Source: Vicia villosa (taxonomy: Eukaryota; Streptophyta; Magnoliopsida; Fabales; Fabaceae). From it: DNA of 64,000 nucleotides. A program made the translations under genes and the position numbers. The notes below the pieces were generated by a model, which did not search any database, was not told the origin of the DNA, and saw only the letters and a program-made list of their open reading frames with translations. This document shows, in pieces, positions 11,461 to 22,000 of the stretch. How positions within the stretch are numbered: position 1 is the stretch's first letter; each line of letters starts with the position of its first letter. The DNA is taken from the NCBI RefSeq assembly GCF_029867415.1, contig NC_081185.1, positions 123,818,920-123,882,919 of the forward strand, read 5' to 3'.

Positions 11461-12684
11461 ACATTCGGGTAAATCGAGACCAGACCGAATTTAAATTACT
11501 TTTGAAGAGATAACCGAAATCGGTCCGATGATTTCGATCGGGTAACTGGACCACCCGATAAAGAAGAGGAAAAAAATGAAAATTCAGAATTTTTTGTGTT
11601 TCCAAACTAATTGGAAAACTAAATAAAACTGCATAATCTTGTTAAATATTACAAGTTACAACACCATGTCCATAATCTTGTTATGATAAGACCATAACAA
11701 GATAATTGTATCAAAAAACTTGTTAACAAACTTAAGTTTTCAAAATGATATGTCAAAAAACACACAAAAGATCATTACATTGTATTAATTATGCCTCAGA
11801 ACAATCTCATCGTTGGCATTGTATTATCTGATCTTCAAGTTGCAGTAGATGAAGCGACACCCAGATCTTCACCAAAATGATATGTCAAAGTTTCATCTTG
11901 TGGTTCCTCAAGCTACAATACAAATGGAAAATGTATTAGTTAGTTAGATAGAATAATAAGCAACATGTATTAGCTACAAATGAAATAAGATATGAAAAAT
12001 TTACTTGCAATTGAAGCAGTGCAACCCTTCTTAATTTCATATTTCTCCTTCACTCAATCACCTCCACAAAGCACCATTTCAACTGTCTTGGTTTTCATAG
12101 ATGATCGTTTCAGATCAATAACCCTTTTCTCAACACAAAAAGTTACTTCTAAAGCAACAGTAGTAACTGAAACAGTTAGGATATCCATTGTCAATTTACT
12201 AAGAACATGATACTTGGCTTCATTTCCTATCCACCATGTTAAAACATCAAATTTAGCTTTAGGGGGAACTTTCAAATGAGGCTCCTCAAGATATAATTCA
12301 AGATGGAATTATTACCCACAACAGTTTCTATAAACATCTCAAAGTTCCTCTTTCCCAACCTAGAAGTAGATCTTACTTTTGGACTTTCAGATGCAGCAGC
12401 AGGGGTAATTGCATCATTGGTTCCATAGAAATCTTGATACAATTGGAAGAGGGAACTTAAGTTGTCAGACAACTCTTGTTCATAGGTAATTGATTGAATG
12501 GGATTTGGATACAAGAAGGGGTAATACTCATTTGATGAAGATTATCTTATACTTATTGCATAAAGTAGAGTATAAGGTAACAATAATGGCCTTAGAATAA
12601 TTCACAAGGCAAGACAACATATAATGACCTCAGAATTATTTGTCATCATTAGCAACATCAAAGTACAACTAACAAGGCAACTTA
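11461..12684 (-). mobile_element. hAT transposon, 3' part (left of the Ogre insertion)
   Basis: This segment and 32,383-35,303 are the two halves of one minus-strand hAT element split by the Ogre retrotransposon. It contains the C-terminal transposase exons and the 3' terminal region, with subterminal GGTCCG/GGACC-type motifs (about 11,500-11,560) like those near the other end. The left boundary is placed where similarity to the empty-site copy at 42.1 kb stops. I could not find a matching terminal inverted repeat, so the boundary is approximate. Confidence 0.7.
11835..12530 (-). pseudogene. hAT transposase, C-terminal (hATC dimerisation) exons
   Basis: The minus-strand frame at 12,275-12,054 reads KFDVLTWWIGNEAKYHVLSK, then DILTVSVTTVALEVTFCVEK and RSSMKTKTVEMVLCGGD: the hATC dimerisation domain of RICESLEEPER-type transposases. 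The preceding part (12,514-12,290) supplies the linker but sits in another frame. After CGGD comes TGA where the family has tryptophan. A last exon with acceptor TTGTAG encodes LEEPQDETLTYHF and ends in TGA at 11,835-11,837. At least one frameshift and one nonsense codon make it a pseudogene. The N-terminal exons are at 32,903-34,510 beyond the Ogre. Confidence 0.8.
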
Positions 12685-12689
12685 ATAGG
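12685..12689. repeat. Target-site duplication ATAGG (left)
   Basis: ATAGG lies immediately before the TGTTATACCCC start of the 5' LTR and again immediately after the 3' LTR at 32,378-32,382. A 5-bp duplication is what an LTR-retrotransposon integrase leaves, so the two LTRs belong to one insertion and have not been exchanged by recombination. Confidence 0.95.
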
Positions 12690-15600
12690 TGTTATACCCC
12701 AAAATTTGCCCACATATTTTTCAAGAAAACTCCAATCTGAAAATTAAGAGTCTCATATAATCATGGATTTTTATTTCAACAAATATCCTGACATATGAAA
12801 TACTTAGTTTTCAGAATTTTTCTTATACAGTAATTTGGCTTGCAGTTGAATTTATTCTTACGCAAACGCCAAATACTGTTTATTACTTCACACATGCTAT
12901 TTATTTATTTACAGATAAATAGTACTGACGCAATTGGTACAGAGTTAAATCTTTTTGCAGGCGCAGAATCAGTAAACTCATACTGTACTGGTAACAGTAA
13001 ATATTAGTTATTTATTATGTCTGTGTTTTTCTAACAAGTCATGTAAATAAACTTTCATTTTTCACATAAAACAAAAAAACAAAAACAAAAAAACAACAAA
13101 AAAGAAAATTAACTTTGGCTGTTGATTTTCACTCTAACTGCTACATCAATACCTGAACAGTCAGCTGACAGCCAAACTGCTGGCAGTACAATTCTCAGTG
13201 TTTTGTACCATCAATCAAATCAATCTTTCACAATTCAAAATTCCAAGATCTTTTGTGCTAGAAGTCCTCTGAATATCACGCGATTAGCAGAGACTCAACA
13301 CTGCACAAAAATCAGGTACGCTTAACTGTCTCCTACACAAACAGTCCCTAATCAGGGTTTTTTCTTGTTTTTACAGGAGCAACAAGTTTTTGAGAGCTCA
13401 AATGGATTTCATACACATCCATATATCTCAAAGTACCATCATACAAATTTTCAAACTTCAATTCACTCAGACGCACCGTCAGCAGCTCAAACAGTCAACA
13501 GACGACCCGTTTGACCAAAAAGTCAACAGACAGTCAAAAATGAAATTTTTTGTCAAAGTCCATATTTTGTCAAAGGATTCATCATTTGATCATTGGATGA
13601 TCATAATTCATCAAGGAAAGATCAAAAATCAACAAAACCCTAAGATTCAAAATTAGGGTTTTTGCCTGAAAAGTCAACTCAACTTTGACTGATCATAACT
13701 CTCTCATCCTTCATCCAAAAAATTCAAACCAAAGCTCATTGGGAAGGAAATTCAATTATCTTTCAAATGCCATTGATCCCATGGTCATTGGATTCACCAT
13801 TTGAAAAATATGATCAAAGACATTACAGGTCATTTTCAAAGTCAACAAAAAGACACTTTTTTCAAAAGGACACACAAGGAGCTTCAAAAATCATTTTGAC
13901 ATGAGACCAAAGGCATTGGTTAGAGGACTCTTTGAGGTTTCCAAAAAGTGCAAGATCTCCTTCATATGACAAAAATTGAAGGATTTACACCTTGTTGAAG
14001 TTGGCTAAATTTTGGGAAAATACATGAAATCAACATTGTTCAAAAATGCATTTTTTCCAAATGGGGCCAAGTTTTCAGCATTCAAACATCATTTCCATGA
14101 TGTAATGGGCCTCCCACGACCAAGACTAAGCCCATACCTTTTTTATCCATTTTTTGCATGATTTTATCTTACTTTAAGATTAAAATTAAAAGGAAAATGC
14201 ATGGATAAATGGTAGCTTACAATCTAAGCATGACTCACCCAAGGAACCTTCAATTTTCTGCAGAGGATTGGTGCACAAGGCAAGAGCATTGAATGGAGTC
14301 AAGACTTGGTCAAAAATTCAAGGTTTTTAATATTTAAAAACCAAGTTTTCAACAAAGGCAACAAAGATTCTTAGCTTCACTTCCAAGCAGCCTTTGGCCT
14401 ATAAAAGAAGTGGAATACATCAGCAATAACAAGAGACACGAATCAGAAACAAAGCCTTGCTCATATACACTTGTAATCACTTGAAAAAATTCAAAGAAAA
14501 TTCAAATTCGAGTTTTTAATTTCAGTCCATTTCAATACAAACTAAGCATTCAAACATCATCTCTGAGCTTCACTGAAACTATTCCAATCAATTGCAAGTC
14601 CTAAACATCACTGAATCGAGCTATATAGGCCACGGTTTGTTCAAACTAAAACCAACTTATATCTCATAACACACGCATATTTAACAAGATGTAGATGCAT
14701 AATTGTGTTTGGTTTGAAGCTCTGGTCGTTTCTGGAGCTTCAATTGGATTTTAATGGATGTTTGTAGCATATACCATTTTAGGGTTTACTTAGCTCAAAA
14801 TTAGGGTTCTTCATTAGGGCCAAAATTAAAACAAATTAAGGGCAGGGTTACATTCAGTGGAACAAGACGAATCCAATGGTACCATCGCGCCTGATTTCTA
14901 TGCTTGTTTGACCCTATTCGTTATTTTGCAGATTTAGGGTTCACTTACAATAGCGCTTTTTTACAAAAGCGCTGTAAAAGGCCTTGTCTGAAGGTTGAAG
15001 ACGATGAGGTGTCTCCCCCTCATTGGTCCAGAAGCGCGCGCGTGTTTTTAAATTTATCTCTGATTCTGTGCTTTGCAGGTGTACTGATCACCACGTGCCT
15101 CAATTTCTGGACCATCTGATCTCATTTAATGAATGATCCAACGCGCCAGATCACTCTTCCCCACCATGCTCCCTCACTGATTACCACACAGGATCAGTAT
15201 CCTTTTATTTTCTATTTTATTTTCTATTTTATTTTAATTTCTTCGTTAAATTAATTTAAAATAGTTTTAAAAATCCAAAAAATACACAAAAAATATTTTT
15301 AGACTTCTAAAATAATATATTATTTTCTGAAATAAAAATATTTTATTTTCTTCAAAATTTTAATATTTTTGCATAATTAATTAGTATATATTTATATATT
15401 TGCTTTTTAATTATTCTAACCAATCAAAAAAATCATAAAAAAAATTGTTCTTTGTGTTAAATATTGTTTATATATTATAAACTAATTTTGTACATATTTT
15501 GAATAATTTTCTTTTTAAGTTTTAATTATTTGTATAATTATTTGCATAATTATGTTTTAATTAACTTAAATCAATTTCAAATCAATTTCCAAAAATTCCA

Positions 15601-16691
15601 AAAAAATTAGTTTTGTTTTAAAATTAATTAACAAATATTTTGTACATATTTTAAACTTAATTTCTAGGTTTAAATCTATTTTCATCTTTTTTCTTCATTT
15701 TAATTTAATTAATCATGCATTAATTATAATTAAAACCAATCATAAAAATTCCAAAAACATGCCTTTTATTTTTCTTGCAATTTAAAATTCCTAGATAAAT
15801 GTATAGGATGTCAAATTCATGTAAATAGGCTAGTTTACATTTCCCGCACAATCGATGTAATAGCGTAGATTTACTTTCCGCACTTTACATTTCCGCACTT
15901 TAATTTCCAGCAAATATAAACTGCGTGTATGTCAAAGATAAAATTGAACCGTTAGATCACTAACTTCAAAGATAAATATCTGAATCCAATCACAATCACA
16001 CTTGCACCTCTTCAGGTAATCCCTTCTCATTCTTTCAAAATCAAAGTCAAAATTCTACTGTTTTGAGTACAAAATCGAACCTTGCTTTTATATCCGGTGA
16101 AAGGATAGATTTTTAAAGGAAATAGGATAAAGACCTTACAACTCAGGGTAGACCTCCTAGTTTGCTTGCTCAAATCAAAACAAACAAAATTCTCATACAC
16201 TGTTGATTTTTCAAAACTTTCAAAAAAGACAATACTTTGTATACATCCAAACACGGGTTATTACAAAGTTAACGTTCTTTTCAAAACATCTTTCGAAAGA
16301 TAAACAAGCATTTTGTATACATCCACACACGGATCATTACAAAATTCAATTTACAAAGGTATTTGAAACCACATATGAGCAATTTCAGAGCAATTGAAAA
16401 GTGATCGAAAAACAAGTGAGCTAAGCAAACTTAAGAGCCCATGGATAACCATGGATACAAAGGGTGCTAACACCTTCCCTTTGTATAACCTACCCCCTTA
16501 CCCAGAATTTCTTAAAGGTCTTTTTTCTGTTTCTTTTATAAACCTTTCCTTAATTGGATAAAATAAAAGGTCGGTGGCGACTCTGTGAATTTTCAAAAAT
16601 GCGAAAGCATTAAGCGACAAAAAAGAGTCAGTTCACGTATCTCTACAGATCAGAGGTATGGCCCGGTATTAAAAAAAATCGGAGGTCCACA
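12690..16691 (+). repeat. Ogre 5' LTR (4,002 bp)
   Basis: Starts TGTTATACCCC and ends GGTCCACA, with the canonical TG...CA termini. It is nearly identical to 28,375-32,377. It contains a TATA box at 14,400, a cluster of GTCAA/TTGAC motifs at 13,480-13,860, a short GCGC hairpin at about 14,952 and a very AT-rich stretch (15,200-15,780). Confidence 0.96.
14400..14407 (+). promoter_or_regulatory. LTR TATA box
   Basis: TATAAAAG in the context ggcctataaaagaagtgg is a strong plant TATA element, followed by A/C-rich sequence suitable for transcription initiation about 30 bases on. The same site is at 30,085-30,092 in the 3' LTR, where it could drive read-out transcription into the flanking hAT DNA. 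Its use is inferred from sequence only. Confidence 0.6.
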
Positions 16692-16695
16692 GAAC

Positions 16696-16713
16696 TGGCG
16701 ACTCTGCTGGGGA
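16696..16713 (+). promoter_or_regulatory. Ogre primer binding site
   Basis: TGGCGACTCTGCTGGGGA begins four bases after the LTR end. The leading TGG matches a tRNA CCA tail. Published Ogre elements are primed by a tRNA-Arg; I did not verify the exact tRNA. Eleven bases of it (tggcgactctg) also occur inside the LTR at about 16,573. Confidence 0.75.
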
Positions 16714-17369
16714 GATACTTTCAAAAACAAAATGTTTTCAAAAGGGGTTACCTTAAGAGAATAGATCACTTCGATGTTTTCAATTGATTGACTTGATTGC
16801 TCTATTTTTCAAAGGCTTGCTTGGGTATTTTGCTTGTGTGAAAGATTCTAACCCGAATCTCGAGATACCTTAAGTATATGACAATAGACCAAGGAAACTG
16901 TACGGCATGTACCGATACGGTTGATCTGGTAGTCATCGTTAGTGCGATACTTTGGTTTATACTGATGTCCCTTGAAAACGATCAAGGAGTATATTAGGCT
17001 TCCGAAATGTCATTAAACACTAATTTGTCTTAGAACCTTTTTAGTTGAACTTGACTTGTGGCCTATTAAGTGGCTAGCTTTGAAATTGATCGAAGTTAGT
17101 TATCCTCGAGGAATATTTTGATCGGCCGCTCGAGCGCCGTATTGAGATGTTACTTCCAAGGATCATAGAACCCGAATCCAATTCTAGGACAGGTTTTAAC
17201 CAACTCAACTTCAGTGGGGAGGGTATCACCTATCAGCTCCATGCAAGCCTTTAAACCTAAGGCTATTGTTTGATTTGTTTTTGTGTGCCACATGTTTGCA
17301 TCATAAGCATATCATTTTTTGCACCAAACACTTCAAGGATCAAAGAGTTTACCTTTGTTTTTGCAGGTA

Positions 17370-18713
17370 ATGGCTCCCGCCACCAAAGATTACATCCGAA
17401 TCAACATCTCAACGGTACCATCTGAACTAAAAGACTTAGTGTCAGAATTCCCCAGGAATGTTCAATTCACTGAAAGGCATGGTCACCTACTCCATTTGGT
17501 TACCTCAAAATTTGAAGAAGACATGATACGGGTCCTGTTCCAGTTCTTTGACCCTGAACATCATTGCTTTACCTTTCCTGATTACCAGTTGGTACCCACT
17601 TTGGAAGAATTCTCTGAACTAATGGGATTGCCTGTTCGAAATCAATTACCTTTCACTGGTTTAGAAAGGATTCCAAAACCTGAAGTCATTGCTGCTGCTT
17701 TACATCTGCGGAAATCAGAAATCGAGTCCAATTGGGAAACAAAGAGTGGAGTTAAGGGTTTACTTGCCAAGTTCTTATTGGAAAAGGCTCGACTACTGCT
17801 AGAAAACAAAAGTTATCCAGCTTTTGAGGAAGTTATGGCACTTTTGATCTATGGGTTGGTTTTATTCCCAAATCCCGACCAGTTCATAAGTGTACACATC
17901 ATCAACCTTTTCCTAATCCGTAACCCGGTACCAACATTGCTGGGAGACATTCTACATTCTCTACACACTCGTACCATGAAGAAACGAGGAACTCTCATGT
18001 GCTGTATACCACTACTGGCTAGGTGGTTTACATTTCATCTTCCCCGATCAGTGTTGAGAAATGAACAAAGAATGCATTGGTCTCGCAGGATTATGTCTTT
18101 GTCTCATTCAGATATCCGGTGGAACAACTTCTTTCAAAGAGACATTACTATCATTGATCATTGTGGAGAGTACCCTAATGTGCCACTCCTTGGCATCAAA
18201 GGAGGCATCACTTACAATCCCTCTTTAGCTCTACGCCAATTCGGATATGCAAGGAGCAACGGTCCTCATGACATGATTATCCATGGCATTGTGTTTGATT
18301 ACGAGAATGATTCTCATAGACACCGACGAAGGTTCATACATGCATGGGGCAGTGTCTATAGAATAGAAAGCAAAACTCTGGGGCAATGGAATTCTATTCC
18401 TATGGAACCCTACCTCAGATGGGTCCGCACTCATGCTCAGAAACTCCTTATGCCATATCCTGCTGTTCTACCTGTGACTATTGAACCAGAGGTCGAAGGA
18501 TATGAACCTCAAGTTATTCTACACCCGGACATGCCAACTGACCTAGAAGAGTTGCAAAAATCTTGGGTTCAACTCAAAGAGGAAAGAGACACCTTCAAAT
18601 CATACTGTCAGGACTATGAGAGAAGGATATTGGAGCTCACCGGACAGCTTCAAGAAGAACAGCAGATCAACACATTCCTGGGGGCAAAGAGAAAGCGTCC
18701 ACGGGAGACCTGA
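17370..18713 (+). CDS. Ogre ORF1 protein (function unknown)
   Basis: A 447-residue intact frame from MAPATKDYIRINIS to a TGA at 18,711. ORF1 before gag is specific to Ogre/Tat elements. The central part (FPDYQLVPTLEEFSELMGLP, then LLIYGLVLFPN) resembles the plant-mobile-domain-like family found in these elements and in some plant genes; from memory it is catalogued as a DUF, and I claim no activity. The C-terminus (about 395-447) is a predicted coiled coil (LEELQKSWVQLKEERDTF...) ending in a basic KRKRPRET. The frame also reads 17 codons upstream, but the start is chosen at MAPAT. The separation from gag-pro by a stop and about 300 bp fits the known layout. The frame shows no lesion. Confidence 0.85.
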   Translation: MAPATKDYIRINISTVPSELKDLVSEFPRNVQFTERHGHLLHLVTSKFEEDMIRVLFQFFDPEHHCFTFPDYQLVPTLEEFSELMGLPVRNQLPFTGLERIPKPEVIAAALHLRKSEIESNWETKSGVKGLLAKFLLEKARLLLENKSYPAFEEVMALLIYGLVLFPNPDQFISVHIINLFLIRNPVPTLLGDILHSLHTRTMKKRGTLMCCIPLLARWFTFHLPRSVLRNEQRMHWSRRIMSLSHSDIRWNNFFQRDITIIDHCGEYPNVPLLGIKGGITYNPSLALRQFGYARSNGPHDMIIHGIVFDYENDSHRHRRRFIHAWGSVYRIESKTLGQWNSIPMEPYLRWVRTHAQKLLMPYPAVLPVTIEPEVEGYEPQVILHPDMPTDLEELQKSWVQLKEERDTFKSYCQDYERRILELTGQLQEEQQINTFLGAKRKRPRET

Positions 18714-18756
18714 AGGATCATTTATTTTATTTCTGTCTTGTAAGCCCAAATGAGGC

Positions 18757-18975
18757 AAAGAAAAAAAAAAAAAAAAAAAAAAAAAAGAAATAAATTGATT
18801 AACTAACGTTTGTTTCTTCTTTAACAAATCTAAACTCTAAGATCCTTGAAACATTGCACACACATTTCACTTCATGCATTGCATATACATTTCATACATT
18901 GCATTCATATACATTGCATATACATTTCATACATTGCATACACATGGCATCCAGTCATACACATTGCATAACAGG
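18757..18975 (+). repeat. Poly(A) run and CATTGCATA-type simple repeats before gag
   Basis: A run of about 27 A with little interruption lies at about 18,761-18,790. Imperfect repeats of cattgcatacacatttcata follow at about 18,855-18,970. These fill the ORF1-gag spacer. A tttatttcag acceptor-like string precedes the gag start. Confidence 0.75.
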
Positions 18976-19025
18976 TTCACATGACGGATTTCTCATCTTC
19001 TCGCTGTTTATTTCAGTCAGAAGAG

Positions 19026-22000
19026 ATGGAATCCGAAATGAGCATCAAGAATCTCGAAGCACAGAATGCCCAAGTTCAAGTGGCAATTCTGGAACTGGCA
19101 AAGGGGCAGCAAGAACTGAAAGCCCTGATAATCAAGAAGAAAAAGAAGCCCAAAGGATCTGTAGGTGTGAGTCACCTGAGAAGAAAGATCAAAATTCCAG
19201 TCAAAAAGTTCACAAAGCCACCGATCCCTGAAACAGTCGGTGATGATGAACAAGAAGACAATCAAAGCAACCAGGGTTCTGCTAAACCCTCTCTCTCTTC
19301 AAATGAAGAAAATGATCATTCTGGGGACGAACCGGATGATGAAAAATACCAACAGCTGGAAGACCGTATGAAAGCTATGGAGATACAAAAAATACCTGGC
19401 TTAGATTTCAATGATCTGGGGCTCATCTCGGATGTTGTTATCCCTCCAAAATTCAAAGTTCCTGTCTTTGCAAAATATGATGGAGTTTCTTGCCCGAAAC
19501 TACATCTGAGATCCTATGTGAGGAAGATACAACCTCATACAACGGATAACAAATTGTGGATTCACTTCTTCCAAGAAAGTCTGTCGGGTACACAACTCGA
19601 GTGGTACTATCAGCTGGAAAATACCAAGGTTCATACTTGGGAAGAATTAGCTGCTGCTTTTTACAAACAGTACCAATACAATGCTGATCTTGCGCCAACC
19701 CGTACTCAACTAAGGGGCATGTCTATGGGACCAAAAGAAAGTTTCAAAGGATATGCACAAAAGTGGAGAGATATGGCTGGAAGGGTTCAACCACCCTTAT
19801 CTGATCGCGAACTAGTTGACATGTTCATGGGCACTTTAACTGGCCCTTTCTATAGCCATTTGCTGGGAAGTTCATCATCAGGTTTCACTGACCTGATACT
19901 GACCGGAGAACGTGTCGAAAGTGGCATTCAAAATGGAAAAATTCAAATAGGTTCCACCTCTGGTACTACAAAAAGGCCCATCAGTGGGAGAAATGAGGTC
20001 AATGCAACTCAAATTCAAAAAAGTCGCAAAAGTGAGCAGCATCAATCTGTAGGGGCAGTTCTGATCTCCGCATCTGCACCTCAAAAAGATCAACAGCCAA
20101 AATATACGCATCGACCAGATGCACCAAGAAGAAATTTCACCAAAATCAACATGCCAATTTCTCAGGCATTGCAGCACTTGCTAAAAGCAGATCTGATCAC
20201 CTTAAGAGGTCCTCCAAGGAATGTCAACACTTCCTCTCTGAATTATCGCCCTGATGCGACATGTGCCTATCACTCAAACTGTCCAGGACATGACGCAGAT
20301 CACTGCTGGGCCCTGAAAAATAAAATACAAGATATGATAGATGCTGGTGAAATTGAGTTCGATCCTCCAGAAACTCCAAATGTCATCACAGCACCTATGC
20401 CAAAGCATGACAAAACTGTCAACGCTATCCTGGACACTGTTTACATCTATGATGTGAACGAATTATCAACTCCACTCTGCGAAGTCAAAGGAAAGCTAAT
20501 CCGAGCTGGTTACTTCCCAGGGTGTGACCCCGACTGCTTTTACTGCTCCTGCCTGCCCAATGGTTGTGAAAATCTGAGGATGGGAATTCAAAAATGGATG
20601 GATCGCCGTATCATTATGTTTGAGAGGCTCCCTTCTATGGACGTACTGTGCGAAGTCTTTGCAAACGGGATAAGAATAGAGGATGCCTCAGTGATCTCCA
20701 GCTTACCATTCAAAATCTCTGCCAAGGCTCCATTCAAAATTTCTGCTACACTCAAAGTGGCATCAGTAGTCATTGCTAGTCCAACTCCATTTCCATACTC
20801 CTCAGACAAAGCTGTCCCATGGGGATATGACACTAATGTTTACATTCATGGAGTTAAGCAGGGTACCTCGACTGAAGAGACCGCAAAGTTAACTACTCCA
20901 ACTGTGGGTAATATTGTGGGTACCAGCAAGATCACGAGAAGTGGAAGAATCTTTTCACCAGAAATTTCTCCAAATGTTGCTGCTGGTCCAGTCCGAGTCC
21001 CAGTTCCTAATCAAAATGTCAACGCTCGAGGCAAAGAGCCACAAGTTGAACAAATTCAAACCCCGGTGGAGATCACTGCTGAGGATCCATCAAAGCAAGA
21101 AATGGAGGAAATATTGAAAATCATCTGCAAGAGTGATTACAATATTGTTGAGCAACTGGGGCACACTGCTTCAAAAATCTCAATGCTATCTCTGCTAAAA
21201 TATTCAGAAGCTCATGCCAAAGCTCTGATGAAGTTCCTGAAAGCTGCGCATGTGCCTCAAGAGATCTCAGTCGACCAATTTGAGAATTGTGTTGCCAATC
21301 TAACCGTGAGCAATGGTCTCGGTTTCTCTGATGTGGATCTAACCCCTGCTGGAAAAAATCACAACAAAGCCTTACATATCTCCATTGAATGTAATGGCAC
21401 CACTCTATCTCATGTGCTAGTAGATAACGGTTCTTCTCTGAACGTGTTACCGAAAACAGTACTAGAAAAGCTTGACTTCGAAGGAATTGTGTTACAACCA
21501 AGCGATGTTGTGGTAAGAGCCTTTGACGGGTCAACCAGAACGGTATACGGAAAAGTGAATCTCCCAATCAGAGTGGGTTCTCAAATCTTTGATTCTATCT
21601 TTTACGTAATGGAAATTCACCCAGCCTACTCCTGTTTACTTGGACGCCCTTGGATACATGGGGCAAACGCTGTAACTTCTACCCTGCATCAGAAGTTAAA
21701 ATATCCAGTAAAAGGAAAGATTGTCACAGTCTATGGCGAAGAGGAATATGTGGTTAGTCACCTAAGCAATTCCAAATATGTCGAGTTGGAGGACGAATTC
21801 ATCGAAACTCCATGCCAATCATTTGAGGTGGTCTCTCCAGATGTCTCTACCACCAAGCATATTCCTGCTACTCCAACTACAACTATGGCTTCTCTCAAAG
21901 ATGCCAAAGCCATGATTGAACAGGGTGATTGCACAGTATGGGGACAGCTTCCCGATATACCCTACAAATCTGACAAGCTAGGTCTGGGCTATGATAGTGA

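Noticed and set aside
11461..11480. Terminal inverted repeat of the split hAT element at its left end
   Set aside because: acattcgggtaaatc does not match the right end (agggctgtttttggacc); the boundary rests only on comparison with the empty-site copy.
14904..15119. 71-codon frame repeated in both LTRs (14,904 and 30,589)
   Set aside because: Its duplication only reflects LTR identity; the protein has no recognisable domain and lies over the LTR hairpin region.
17350..17369. tttgtttttgcag just before ORF1 as a functional splice acceptor
   Set aside because: It looks like an acceptor, but no matching donor or need for splicing was seen; left as undecided and not annotated.
17319..18713. ORF1 as a host plant-mobile-domain gene captured by the Ogre
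   Set aside because: ORF1 is a standing component of Ogre elements at this position, so recent capture need not be invoked.
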